From Verrucomicrobiaceae bacterium (GTDB lineage: Bacteria; Verrucomicrobiota; Verrucomicrobiia; Opitutales; Intestinicryptomonadaceae): a DNA stretch of 64,000 nt. The notes under the pieces were generated by a model, which did not search any database, was not told where the DNA came from, and saw nothing but the letters and a program-made list of their open reading frames with translations. The translations under genes and the position numbers were made by a program. Positions within the stretch are counted from its first letter, which is position 1, and each line of letters begins with the position of its first letter. Shown in pieces: positions 6,902 through 16,259 of the stretch. The stretch lies in assembly GCA_015061955.1 (NCBI GenBank), contig SUVO01000010.1, forward strand, positions 1 to 64,000, given 5' to 3'.

Positions 6902-8737
6902 ATGAGAAATAATAAAATTTTAAGTATAATAGTGTCGTTGATGTTACCGGTTTTTTCTGCTTTTGCAGTAGAGAGTGTCGATATAATAAAAAAAACATCA
7001 GGAAAGGTTATCACAAAGGAAACTATACAGCTTAAAACTATTGACGATGGTGCAATGCGTTTAGTTATACCCAAAGACTCAATCGGTAAGAAAATTGATT
7101 GTATCGAGATTTTCCCGAGTTCTGCAAAGGCGAAAAAAGGCGATGATGGGTATTTTATTTTTGCTCGTGGCGAGTATATCAATTTTACTCGTGATAAATT
7201 CAATATAGTTCGTCCTCGAAGTGTAATGCCAATTTTTGGTGCGAAAGTTCCTCAAGAAACCTTTGTTGGTATTGCAAAAACTATGATTGGCGAATATTCT
7301 TTACACGCCTTTGCAAAAAAAGGTGTGTACAAAATGTTTATGCGTTTTCAACCAAAGAAAATTTGTGGAGGCATTTACGAAGATATTGTTGTTGATTTCT
7401 ATACGTTAACAGGTGACGATGCAAACTACTCTGGAATGGGACGAAAGTATCGTGAAATTCGTTTGCGTAATAAAGAAATTACTCCAATTCGCGAACGTAT
7501 AAAAACAAATAAGCATTTGGCTCAGTCTTGGGATAGAGTCCTTGCGCGCTTGGTTGTTTGTGGGGTAATGCCAACGCCAAAAAAAGATAATCTGTTTTTC
7601 AAAAAGTGTCAGCCAATTCAAGTAATGGCAACTTTCGACAAACAGAAAGAAATCATAAAAGCAATTAAAGACGCAGGTATAAAAGAAGCAACTTTGGTTC
7701 TTCCTGGTTGGCAACGTGGAGGTTTTAATGGAAATTGTCCTGATATATTTCCAATTCCGGAAGAATTTGGTGGTGAAGCAAAACTTCGTGAGCTTATCAA
7801 ATATGCAAACGATGAGGGGTATCCACTTACACCTAATGCCGACCATACTTGTGCATATTACAGTGCTAATATGTGGGACGAAGATTTTGTCAACAAACGT
7901 GCCGATGGTAGTTTGTGTAGTATGGGTATTTTTGGTGGTGGTAGAATGCACTACATTTGTCTGAAGCGTTCGTGGGAATTGTTCATAAAAAAACAAATGC
8001 ACCAAATAAAAGATTTGGGTTTTGATGGCTCGTATTATATTGATGTTTTTTCGGCTCGTCCACCAGATGCTTGCTACGATAAAAATCACTTTGCTACAAG
8101 GAAAGAAATTGCAAAAGTTCAAAACGAAATTCTTTCGTATGCACGCAAGTTGTTTGGTACTGCCTATTGCGAAGCAGGTTATGACCACTGTATTCAAAGC
8201 TTTGAGGGTGCAAATTATACTTCGGGTATGGATTACTCGCAAGAATATCGCTTGATAGAGCAAGGTAAACCTCGAATTTTTGATGGCATTTATCCACTTT
8301 GGGAGATAGTCTATCACGGTACGTTGTTGAGTACCCCAGGGCGTACAACTCAGAACAATGTTCTTGAATGTTTCTTCAAAAAAGACATCTACAAAGACGA
8401 TGCAGGTTATGACCCATGGCGACCATTACCAAAAGGTTGGCTTGAAAGCGAAAAATTCAAAAACAAAATGTTGCGTTTGGTTGAATGGGGAGCACGACCA
8501 GCTATCTACGATTTAACTATTGCTACTGTTCCTGAGTTAAAAGCTATATACGATTTTTACGAAGGCTACAAGCATTTGCAACTTGAGTTTATGGATTCAC
8601 ATGAAGAAGTGGCTAAAGGCGTTTTCTTGGTGAAATATAGCGATGGTTCAGAAATTGTTGTAAATTATAACGATACTCCGTACACGTATAAAAATCAGGT
8701 TGTCTCTTCAAAAAATTATAAACTTTTTAAACCATAG
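6902..8737 (+). CDS. Secreted TIM-barrel glycoside hydrolase-like protein (GH101/GH129/DUF5696-like), copy 1
   Basis: The start is the ATG at 6902, not an ATG 24 bases upstream, because a signal peptide begins there and AAAGGA precedes it. The 611-residue protein has an N-terminal beta domain (about 25-190) and a TIM-barrel-like core. YIDVFSARPPDACYD supplies a candidate nucleophile Asp, and YCEAGYDH about 40 residues later a candidate acid/base Glu. That Asp/Glu layout recalls GH101/GH129 (endo-/exo-alpha-GalNAc-ases), but the family is assigned by eye. The motif PLWEIVYHGTLL and the tail SKNYKLFKP are shared by three paralogues in this window. It is likely periplasmic or surface-exposed and acts on a glycan. 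A mutarotase-like lipoprotein follows. Confidence 0.65.
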   Translation: MRNNKILSIIVSLMLPVFSAFAVESVDIIKKTSGKVITKETIQLKTIDDGAMRLVIPKDSIGKKIDCIEIFPSSAKAKKGDDGYFIFARGEYINFTRDKFNIVRPRSVMPIFGAKVPQETFVGIAKTMIGEYSLHAFAKKGVYKMFMRFQPKKICGGIYEDIVVDFYTLTGDDANYSGMGRKYREIRLRNKEITPIRERIKTNKHLAQSWDRVLARLVVCGVMPTPKKDNLFFKKCQPIQVMATFDKQKEIIKAIKDAGIKEATLVLPGWQRGGFNGNCPDIFPIPEEFGGEAKLRELIKYANDEGYPLTPNADHTCAYYSANMWDEDFVNKRADGSLCSMGIFGGGRMHYICLKRSWELFIKKQMHQIKDLGFDGSYYIDVFSARPPDACYDKNHFATRKEIAKVQNEILSYARKLFGTAYCEAGYDHCIQSFEGANYTSGMDYSQEYRLIEQGKPRIFDGIYPLWEIVYHGTLLSTPGRTTQNNVLECFFKKDIYKDDAGYDPWRPLPKGWLESEKFKNKMLRLVEWGARPAIYDLTIATVPELKAIYDFYEGYKHLQLEFMDSHEEVAKGVFLVKYSDGSEIVVNYNDTPYTYKNQVVSSKNYKLFKP

Positions 8738-8757
8738 TTTTGTAATATAATATAAAA

Positions 8758-8800
8758 TAAAAAAGGCGTGCAATATGGTTGGTTGCGATGCCTTTTTTTT
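8758..8800 (+). terminator. Intrinsic terminator after hydrolase copy 1
   Basis: AAAAAAGGC..GCAA pairs with TTGC..GCC followed by eight T. It lies inside an in-frame extension upstream of the next gene, which argues that the next gene starts at 8839 rather than 8779. Confidence 0.65.
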
Positions 8801-8838
8801 ATTTACTATTGTTAGAAATTTTTGTAAGGTTAAATTCT

Positions 8839-9831
8839 ATGCAAAAATTAAAAGTAATATTAAATTCGTTGTTAATAGCGTCTGTTGGAGTGTTCGGCGT
8901 AGCATGTTCGCAGTCGAAACCTAAGATTGTAGAAAAAGACGGTGCAAAACTATATGAGTTCAACGCAGGGGATTCAAAATTTGTTATGAATCCAGAAGAA
9001 GGAGCTTTGCTTATGAAATGGGAAGTAAAGCGTGCTGATGGATCTGTTCGAAAAGTTTTACACTGGGACGAAAATAAAGTGCGTGGCGATATTACTAATG
9101 TCTTTGGTGGGGCTCCAATTTTCTTCCCATTCAGTGGTATATCGTTTGCCGATGGTAAGGCTAACATGTGGAAAACTCCTCGTGGCGAAGTTGTGCCAGT
9201 TCGTAAGTTTGGCTTTATCGACAATGGGAAGTTTGAAGTTGTAAAAGCTACAAATAACGAAATTGTTGTTCGTTTTATTCAGACAGAAGAAACAAAGAAA
9301 TCGTATCCATTTAAATACGAACTCACAGTACATTACAAGTTTTATCCAAAATCGTACACATTGGAAATGTATCTCGAAAATAAAGACGACATTGCATTAC
9401 CATGGGGGCCAGGGCATCATCCATTCATAGCGTTGCCATGGAATAAGGGAGAAACTCACGATGATTATCGCATTTGGGTCGATGCAAATCACGCTTGGAA
9501 TATCGACAATGCTAAAGGTAAATTGATTGATACTTTCTATGAAAAAGATAGTTGCTTGAATAATCCAAAAGTTTCGGGCAGATTGTACTCGAAGCTTTCA
9601 ACTCCAGTTGCAAAGATTGGTCCGAAGCATGGTAAAGATGATGTAACTATGATTATAGACGATGGTAAGGTTGATTATCGTCAGTGTTATGTTGTGTATG
9701 GCAAGCCTAATAAAACTCCGTATTGGGCGTTAGAGCCATGGGCAGTTCCACCACTTGCTGCTGGCAAAGATGCTCCAGTTGTTCCAGTAGGGGAAACAGG
9801 CAAATTTAAGGTTGAAATAAAAATTCCATAA
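8839..9831 (+). CDS. Aldose 1-epimerase/mutarotase-like lipoprotein
   Basis: The 330-residue form beginning MQKLKV carries a signal peptide with lipobox GVAC (Cys23), and AAGG stands upstream of this ATG. A longer frame from 8779 would read through a terminator. The mature protein has the galactose mutarotase-like beta-sandwich pattern: GGAPIFFPFSG, a central GPGHHPFIALPW (the HP pair typical of the active site) and the C-terminal WALEPWAVPP. It would interconvert anomers or bind free sugars released by the upstream hydrolase. The substrate is unknown. A strong terminator follows. Confidence 0.75.
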   Translation: MQKLKVILNSLLIASVGVFGVACSQSKPKIVEKDGAKLYEFNAGDSKFVMNPEEGALLMKWEVKRADGSVRKVLHWDENKVRGDITNVFGGAPIFFPFSGISFADGKANMWKTPRGEVVPVRKFGFIDNGKFEVVKATNNEIVVRFIQTEETKKSYPFKYELTVHYKFYPKSYTLEMYLENKDDIALPWGPGHHPFIALPWNKGETHDDYRIWVDANHAWNIDNAKGKLIDTFYEKDSCLNNPKVSGRLYSKLSTPVAKIGPKHGKDDVTMIIDDGKVDYRQCYVVYGKPNKTPYWALEPWAVPPLAAGKDAPVVPVGETGKFKVEIKIP

Positions 9832-9836
9832 AGTAT

Positions 9837-9867
9837 AAAAAACTCTCCATTTGTGGAGAGTTTTTTG
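9837..9867. terminator. Intrinsic terminator
   Basis: AAAAAACTCTCCA, a short loop and TGGAGAGTTTTTT form a perfect stem just after the mutarotase stop codon. It is symmetric and could act both ways. Confidence 0.8.
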
Positions 9868-9933
9868 TTGGGAACATGTAAGTAAATATCTTAAAATTTG
9901 TGATGGAATGTAAAAAATATCGCCTTTTTTTTA

Positions 9934-9963
9934 TTGACAAAAATATCTGGGGGGGGGTAATAC
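9934..9963 (+). promoter_or_regulatory. Promoter with a G9 tract in its spacer
   Basis: A consensus TTGACA (9934-9939) is followed by an 18-base spacer that ends in nine consecutive G (9949-9957), then TAATAC (9958-9963). Slippage in the G run would change the -35/-10 spacing, the known mechanism of phase-variable promoters. A second possible promoter, TTGTAT-N16-TATAAT (9986-10013), lies closer to the gene, so the G-tract promoter may not be the only one. Confidence 0.5.
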
Positions 9964-10032
9964 TTGAATAGTGTTCTGAAATTACTTGTATATAATCTTA
10001 AATTTGGTATAATCTAAACTGAAAGGTTTTTT

Positions 10033-13000
10033 ATGAAGCGTATAGTTTGTTTCTTGTTCGTTTTATCAGCTTTTATAAATTCAAGTATAGGCATGAGATG
10101 TATTAGTTTCATCACGCCATCCGATAATAGAATTCCCCATGAAGCCGTAGATTATCCGTTGTTGTTTTTGACGGGGCAAGTTGTTGCTAAAGATTACAAG
10201 AAAGCAGTTGCTCTCTTACAAGACATTCAGCAATGCGATTCTGCTAAGATTATTTTAGCATATTGTTATAAGCGTGGTTTAGGTGTAGAACAAAACAATT
10301 CTAAAGCCGAAGAATTGTTAAATAGCGTAAAAGATTCTTTGGCATTAGAACGAACTTTCTTCATTTTTAATTCAGGAGGAAGATATGGCGCATTCTTAAA
10401 TGATACAGCCTTTGCCATTGATATTATTGAACGTATTGAAACGTTAGGAGGCGATATTGCAAATTTAAGTAAGATATTGCGAATACAAGGAACTGATAAA
10501 AAATTAGCAAATGAGTCTTTTGCAAAATTAAGGAAAAATCCTGAAATATATGCAAAGCCTTTGGCAAATTATTACATAGAAACAAAACAATATTCTAAAT
10601 TAAAAAGTCTAATTGAAACCACAAAAAAAGATTTTTCTGATTTTATAATGCAGTTGTATTATATAGCTTTCATCGAGTATTCGCATGAAGTTGCAGAAAT
10701 TGCTTTAAAATTAGATAACAAAAATTCAGAAAATGGACTATTCTATCGCAGTTATTTCAACTATGTAGGTTTAGGATGTAAACAAAATAAAGAAGTTGCA
10801 AATAAGTATTTTCAACAGCTTTGCAAAAATAGCATCAATTTAAAGCATTGTTCTTTTTACTTAGAGAATTTGGCTTCTAAAGATTCTCTGACAGAAGATC
10901 AAAAAGAATACATATACAAATATGCAAAAGCTCTTAATGAAAATAAAGATTTTGTGTTGTTGTCGATGTGTTATTCAAATGGAATCGGTGTAGAGGTCGA
11001 TTATAGAAAAGCTATTGAAGGCTTTGGTTGTATTGAAAATTTGGAATTACCAGTGTTGCATCATGTGTTAAGAATTTGCGAAAGAATCAACATGCCTTTA
11101 AGAAACGATTTTATAAAAAAAATTCATGTACAAGTAATGCGTGAAATTATTGAGAAGAAACAAGATTTAAACACGCATATAAGTTTTTCGTTAATTTTTG
11201 CTTATGCCAATGGTTATGGGTGTACCAAAAATTATGAAAAGTCTTTGGAAGTGCTGAAAAAATTAGAATCATCTATACTTCCTACATTGAGAGAATATCC
11301 ATCCAGAAAAATAGAATTATATAAAGTTTACGTTTTACTTGAGTATTGTTATAAAAAAGGTTTGGGAACACCTATAAATAAAGCGTTGGCTTCAGAATAC
11401 AATAAAAAGCTTGTAGCTTTAGAACCAAAAATTGAATCTGATTTAATTTATGCTTTGAATCAAGTCATAGACTGCTTTTTATATGATCGTGATTCACTTA
11501 GGTTTTTATGCGATGATGCCGATGTGCGCCAGTATTACATGAACAAAATCGATACATATATAAAAAAATTTGAAATCGCAAAATTAAACGCCTTTGAACT
11601 CGATATACTAAAGCGTTTCGACAAAATAAATGATGAATTTAAATCAGCAAAAGGCGACAAACTCAAAAAAGAAAGCATCAAGAAAAAAGTAGCAGAAATC
11701 TTCAAAGAAGTAATTGCAAATAAATCGCCCAACATCGAAACTGTTGCTCTAAAATTGATGTTTGGCAAAAAGTATTCAATAGATGTGCGTGTTTCGTCGT
11801 TGCCTCATATTGTAAAGTGTGCCGAAACTTATGCTCCACACTTGCACAATTTTGTAATAGAATGTTATAAAAAGGGAAAAGGTACGCCTCTAATTTTTGA
11901 GCGTTGTGGGTATCATGCGTTTAAATATGCCATGACACTTGATAATGATCGTTCAATAGATTCTTTTATTGATTCCATAAATAATTATGGAAGTGCAAAT
12001 ATGTTAAATAAAATGGTTGAGGTTTTAGATGTTGCTCAGAAAAAGCATCCCGATGAAATTCGATTCAAAGCTTATAGAGCCAGATTGATGTCGATAAAAA
12101 CATCGCCCATTTACAATCCTAAAAAAGCCGAAGAAGAGTTTACAAAAATTTTGCCACAGATTAAAGATGTGCATTTGGGAGATTCAGCTTATTTGGGTGC
12201 ATCGAGGGGTATTGGTAATTTTTATACACTTGCATGGGGATATAAATTCTTAATGCAAATGGAAAATTTAAATGGAATGCTATTAAAAGCATCTCATTTT
12301 TATGAAGAATTAACACGTTCTTACATGTATGGTATTGGAGTTGCTAAAGATAATCAAAAAGCAATAGAATCTCATTTGAAATATATTAAATATAATTCTT
12401 ATCCAATCCCATATAGATGTTTCCTTATGTGGATATGGCTACGCAATATAGGCGATAGTCAAGGGTACTTAAAATGTATAGATACTTTTGTAAAAGAACA
12501 TGGCCACTCGTTTGATACTATGATGTGTTTGGGCATAGCTTATTGGGAAGGCTTTGGTGTTGAAAAAGATACTCAAAAAGCAAAAGAATATTTTAAAGAT
12601 GCAATGGCTAAATATGGTAAATATAATAGCCTTCTGTATTATATAAAGAATACAAAAAGTACGACGTCTTTTGGACTTCCAGAAGATGCAAGACGTGAAA
12701 TTATATCTATTGCAGAAACATCTAAGAAAATAAATGCTTACGTTTTAATGTTGGCTTATTACTATTTGGGCAATACAGAAAAAGCTCTCGAATATGCTCG
12801 CAAAGCTGATAACGACAAGTCTAAGCGTACAAAGAGGTCGAATGAAGTAGCTATTTTATTGAACGATTCTAACATAGAAAATCAGAAGAAAGCCCTTGAG
12901 ATTGCTAAAACAAGTAAGCGTTATTCATCTGCAATAGAATCGAAACTGTATTTGGCAAATTGTCTGTACGAGGGTAAATTTGTTGAGCAAAACAAAGCAG

Positions 13001-13440
13001 AGGCTTTCAAAATTGCATCTCAAGTAAACAAGCTTTATTTTGGCGATGGACTCCGTGGTATGGACGTGTTGTATGCTCGCCTTTGGTTGTGGCGTTATTA
13101 CTGGGAAAATGGCGACAAAAAAATGGCAGACAACATAAAAGCTCAAATCTTAAAATTTAAACTTATGTCGAATACACCTTCTATCCTTTGTGCGTTTGCA
13201 TTTAAAGATGATAGAAGTACATATTTAACAAGTTCTGTCGGCTTTAAGAAAAACGACGAATATGTAAAATATTGGCTCAATGTTGCCGAAAAAGAAGAAG
13301 CTTCTATGCCTCAATGGGCAGATATGACTCACATTTATTTGTACGATGCTTTTAAATTTAACGACTTACTAAAAGACGAGGCGTCGGCAGAACGCATTGC
13401 AAAATATATCGCTGAAAAATCGCAGAAATTAGAAGAATAA
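10033..13440 (+). CDS. Giant secreted Sel1/TPR-repeat protein
   Basis: An 1135-residue exported protein with an N-terminal signal peptide (residues 1-20). Most of the chain is helical repeats of the Sel1 type. Clear units read YCYKRGLGVEQNNSKAEELL, YSNGIGVEVDYRKAIEGF, YANGYGCTKNYEKSLEVL, YKKGLGTPINKA, YMYGIGVAKDNQKAIES and YWEGFGVEKDTQKAKEYF. Sel1 solenoids are protein-binding scaffolds and no catalytic domain is visible. The last 12 bases overlap the convergent porin gene. The promoter region holds a G9 tract, so expression may be phase variable. The binding partner is unknown. Confidence 0.8.
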   Translation: MKRIVCFLFVLSAFINSSIGMRCISFITPSDNRIPHEAVDYPLLFLTGQVVAKDYKKAVALLQDIQQCDSAKIILAYCYKRGLGVEQNNSKAEELLNSVKDSLALERTFFIFNSGGRYGAFLNDTAFAIDIIERIETLGGDIANLSKILRIQGTDKKLANESFAKLRKNPEIYAKPLANYYIETKQYSKLKSLIETTKKDFSDFIMQLYYIAFIEYSHEVAEIALKLDNKNSENGLFYRSYFNYVGLGCKQNKEVANKYFQQLCKNSINLKHCSFYLENLASKDSLTEDQKEYIYKYAKALNENKDFVLLSMCYSNGIGVEVDYRKAIEGFGCIENLELPVLHHVLRICERINMPLRNDFIKKIHVQVMREIIEKKQDLNTHISFSLIFAYANGYGCTKNYEKSLEVLKKLESSILPTLREYPSRKIELYKVYVLLEYCYKKGLGTPINKALASEYNKKLVALEPKIESDLIYALNQVIDCFLYDRDSLRFLCDDADVRQYYMNKIDTYIKKFEIAKLNAFELDILKRFDKINDEFKSAKGDKLKKESIKKKVAEIFKEVIANKSPNIETVALKLMFGKKYSIDVRVSSLPHIVKCAETYAPHLHNFVIECYKKGKGTPLIFERCGYHAFKYAMTLDNDRSIDSFIDSINNYGSANMLNKMVEVLDVAQKKHPDEIRFKAYRARLMSIKTSPIYNPKKAEEEFTKILPQIKDVHLGDSAYLGASRGIGNFYTLAWGYKFLMQMENLNGMLLKASHFYEELTRSYMYGIGVAKDNQKAIESHLKYIKYNSYPIPYRCFLMWIWLRNIGDSQGYLKCIDTFVKEHGHSFDTMMCLGIAYWEGFGVEKDTQKAKEYFKDAMAKYGKYNSLLYYIKNTKSTTSFGLPEDARREIISIAETSKKINAYVLMLAYYYLGNTEKALEYARKADNDKSKRTKRSNEVAILLNDSNIENQKKALEIAKTSKRYSSAIESKLYLANCLYEGKFVEQNKAEAFKIASQVNKLYFGDGLRGMDVLYARLWLWRYYWENGDKKMADNIKAQILKFKLMSNTPSILCAFAFKDDRSTYLTSSVGFKKNDEYVKYWLNVAEKEEASMPQWADMTHIYLYDAFKFNDLLKDEASAERIAKYIAEKSQKLEE

Positions 13441-14742
13441 CTGCATTTGCAAAATAAACATAAGCACATCACTCTTTCGGTCGTCTAAGCCCGATGGAGC
13501 GTCTCTGAAGCGTGCGTATTCTATGCCGAGCTGGTATTTTATATTGTTGCCTTGCAAGTACCAATTTGTACCAACATAGAAGCTATCTACTTTATTGTAA
13601 AGCCCTCCCATATTTTCAGCACAATACAACACACTACCTTCGTTTACACCACGACCATCGGTATTCATGTATGTATAGCGAAACAGTGGTTCAAGTTCTC
13701 CAAACGGGTTTATATCGAACTTATATGCAGTCAAGATATAATATGCCCAAGGCGATGCTCTTGGCGATTTTGTAGTATACAATGGATTTTCATCGTTGAG
13801 CGTTGCGCCATATTTTGCCGAAGCCAATACGAATTCAGATTGCAACGTGAATTTTGTATTGCTCCACCAAAAGTAAGGGTTTATCCCAACGCAATCGCCA
13901 TAATCACGAACTTTTGAGGGCAGTGTACTTCCACTAATTGCCGATACTACTCGCGATGAATAGCCGAAGTTTATCCCCCAACGAGTGTAGTCGTAATTGC
14001 CACCTCTATTGTAGCCCAATGTTGCAAAAACGGCAATTCCGTTTGCTCCGTCGAAATCTATTCTTTGTGGTTTTGAATTTACTATTTGAACTCTGTAAAT
14101 TATATTTTCGTTTTTGTGGTATCGTCCATGCCAAGAAACACCAGTATGGTATCCTGAAAAACCGAGTGTCGATGTGTATTTACGTTTTTCACCTGCACTA
14201 TAATTGTGGTCGCCATCGCCAAAATACATGTTGATTATTGATCGGTCGGGAGTCATAATGCGTGTGCCACTTTCAAATTCTTCCATACAGAAAAACATAG
14301 CTTCGTGTGCTACCCAAAAGCTACCTTTTAAATATTCGGTATCTACATCGTGTGTAAGTCGCATAGTATTGATTACCGAGCTACTTGGCAAATAGAGTGT
14401 CAACATATAACGTGTGTTTTCGGTAATATCTGCCAAGAATACTGGCACAATTCTACGCAATGCAAAGTTGCCCTTATCGAACGATACTCCATCATGGTCA
14501 TCTTGAATCATGTGCTGATAGCGAACATGCCAAAACTGTAAAAATCTAATTCGTTGAGCAGGCGACGAACTTACAACAGGAGCCGAAGCCAACTTCTTAG
14601 TGTCGATAGCTTCTTGTTCTGTGAGCACACCCTTTTCTACGAGGGAATCTAAAATTGCCGATGTATCGCTATTGCCATAGACTCTCACAACACTTACAGT
14701 TGTGAGTATTACAACGAGCAATAATTTTAGAAAATGTTTCAA
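13429..14742 (-). CDS. OprP/OprO-like outer-membrane porin
   Basis: This 437-residue protein has a signal peptide (residues 1-23) and a short helical segment AILDSLVEKGVLTEQEA, the SHOCT-like or coiled N-terminus usual in PVC phosphate-selective-porin-like proteins. The remainder is an alternating beta barrel. Typical motifs include LRRIVPVF, GYHTGVSWHGRY, LFRYTYMNTDGRG, and a C-terminal strand ending in Phe-Phe for BAM recognition. The substrate is uncertain; sugar acids or phosphate are possible. A paralogue lies at 55242-56510. Its 3' end overlaps the Sel1 gene by 12 bases. Confidence 0.8.
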   Translation of the reverse strand: MKHFLKLLLVVILTTVSVVRVYGNSDTSAILDSLVEKGVLTEQEAIDTKKLASAPVVSSSPAQRIRFLQFWHVRYQHMIQDDHDGVSFDKGNFALRRIVPVFLADITENTRYMLTLYLPSSSVINTMRLTHDVDTEYLKGSFWVAHEAMFFCMEEFESGTRIMTPDRSIINMYFGDGDHNYSAGEKRKYTSTLGFSGYHTGVSWHGRYHKNENIIYRVQIVNSKPQRIDFDGANGIAVFATLGYNRGGNYDYTRWGINFGYSSRVVSAISGSTLPSKVRDYGDCVGINPYFWWSNTKFTLQSEFVLASAKYGATLNDENPLYTTKSPRASPWAYYILTAYKFDINPFGELEPLFRYTYMNTDGRGVNEGSVLYCAENMGGLYNKVDSFYVGTNWYLQGNNIKYQLGIEYARFRDAPSGLDDRKSDVLMFILQMQLFF

Positions 14743-14768
14743 TTATTTTTAGTTTATAATAAATTGCA

Positions 14769-14795
14769 GAGGCGTTAAGAGTTTCTTAACGTCTC
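14769..14795 (-). terminator. Hairpin terminator after the oxidoreductase
   Basis: GAGGCGTTAAGA pairs with TCTTAACGTCTC with one G-T pair, between the porin start and the oxidoreductase stop. The T run is weak on the minus strand, so it may be only a processing hairpin. Confidence 0.4.
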
Positions 14796-14822
14796 CGCAT
14801 GTTAAAATTGTTTGATTGTGTT

Positions 14823-16238
14823 TTAGTACCAACCTTTTCGCATTGGTGGATTTATATATAAATCTGCCTTTGGTTCGCCTTTACACTTCATATTTTTGCA
14901 ATCCCAAACAATGTCTTTATTCAACTGCAAAGCAACATTACCAAGTTGTACTGTTTCCGTAAGTGGACCAGCAACAGAGAAGTCGGAATTGCATTTTTTT
15001 ACATTGCCCTTTATGCCTTCTACAAAGTTTAGACGATGATCAGTAGTCTTGTATTTTTTAGTACGTTCGTCAAGAATTGTTTTTAATTCGATTTCACGTT
15101 TTTTAGGTAGAAGTACAGGTCTGCCACGCAAGTGCATTACAGGTGAATATATAACGCCTTCAGTGCCAACTATGAACATACCATCGTTCGACAAGTGGCG
15201 ATACGTTCTCTTGGTATCAGTAAATTCTTTTGGCAATGGTGGTAAAAACGATTTATCGTAGCCAGCAGGGAAGTTGCCATATTCATCTGGTTGCATTACT
15301 CCACTATACCATGTAATTTTTAATGGCTTATTGAATTTACTTGTTGGGAAGTAATATTGTACTTCGTCTTGCAAAGGTACGCAAATAGATGTACCTCCAC
15401 GCTGACGCACTTTTACCGAGGTCGGAGCAGGTAGGTCGAAAGCTGTAATTGGAACATCAAGGATATGGCAACCAATATCGCCCAACGAACCACTGCCGAA
15501 TTTGAAAAATCTTCTCCAATTAAGAGGTACAATTTCATCGTAGTAATCAGAATATTCTGTAATATTTAACCACTTATCCCAATCGAGCGTTGGTGGAATT
15601 GGATCTGGTTTTGGCCAGAAATCCCAACCTTTTGGAGTCTGATTGCAACCTTTAATTGGTCGACAAGTCCATGCAAAAACTTCTTTTACTTCGCCTATTG
15701 CACCTGCATCGACCCACTCGCGAACGTAATCTATTCCATTTGCACTATGTACAAAGTTTCCCATTTGTGTTGCTATTCCAGCTTTAGTTGCAGCTTCGGT
15801 GAGAATACGAGTTTGTCCGATTGAATAGCACAATGGTTTTTCAACGTATGCTGGAACTTTATATTTCAGGGCAGTCATTGCTATTGAAAAGTGTGAGTTA
15901 TCGGGCGTTGATATTACAACACCATCGATTTTACCATCAAGCTTTTCAAACATTTCTCGATAATCAATAAATACCTGTGCGTTAGGTGCGTATTTTAACT
16001 GATTTTTTTTGCCATATTGGGTATCGACATCGCAAACGGCAACACATTGTTGTTTCAGCATATTCAAAAGAACATTCATGTTTTGTCCACCCATCAAGCC
16101 CGTGCCGATAAACGCAAGGCGAAGTGGATTTCTTTCGTGTTCTGGAATGTTTTTTGATGACTTTGCAATTATGTTTGGTGCAAAAGCTGTTGCTGTTGCA
16201 GTTAACGACATGTTTCTTAAGAAGTTTCTTCTGTTCAT
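14823..16238 (-). CDS. Tat-exported Gfo/Idh/MocA-family oxidoreductase
   Basis: A 471-residue NAD(P)-dependent sugar oxidoreductase. The N-terminus NRRNFLRN plus an Ala/Thr-rich hydrophobic stretch is a twin-arginine signal, so the folded, cofactor-loaded protein is exported to the periplasm. The Rossmann motif FIGTGLMGG lies near residue 45, and VEKPLCYS is the conserved Gfo/Idh EKP signature near residue 135. A C-terminal beta domain follows. It is the second gene after the TIM-barrel lipoprotein, with 21 bases between them. In PVC and Bacteroidetes genomes such pairs are linked to oxidation and epimerisation of sugars released from glycosides. The substrate is unknown. Confidence 0.85.
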   Translation of the reverse strand: MNRRNFLRNMSLTATATAFAPNIIAKSSKNIPEHERNPLRLAFIGTGLMGGQNMNVLLNMLKQQCVAVCDVDTQYGKKNQLKYAPNAQVFIDYREMFEKLDGKIDGVVISTPDNSHFSIAMTALKYKVPAYVEKPLCYSIGQTRILTEAATKAGIATQMGNFVHSANGIDYVREWVDAGAIGEVKEVFAWTCRPIKGCNQTPKGWDFWPKPDPIPPTLDWDKWLNITEYSDYYDEIVPLNWRRFFKFGSGSLGDIGCHILDVPITAFDLPAPTSVKVRQRGGTSICVPLQDEVQYYFPTSKFNKPLKITWYSGVMQPDEYGNFPAGYDKSFLPPLPKEFTDTKRTYRHLSNDGMFIVGTEGVIYSPVMHLRGRPVLLPKKREIELKTILDERTKKYKTTDHRLNFVEGIKGNVKKCNSDFSVAGPLTETVQLGNVALQLNKDIVWDCKNMKCKGEPKADLYINPPMRKGWY

Positions 16239-16259
16239 ATTGCTCTTTTATTATTTAAA

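Noticed and set aside
7406-8317. 303-aa open frame antisense to hydrolase copy 1
   Set aside because: It lies wholly inside a convincing gene on the other strand, with Cys/Phe/Thr-rich composition and no family motif. It is a shadow of codon bias.
8779-8838. Upstream start for the mutarotase-like lipoprotein
   Set aside because: The extension runs through an intrinsic terminator and lacks a signal peptide in the right place; ATG 8839 has AAGG and a lipobox.
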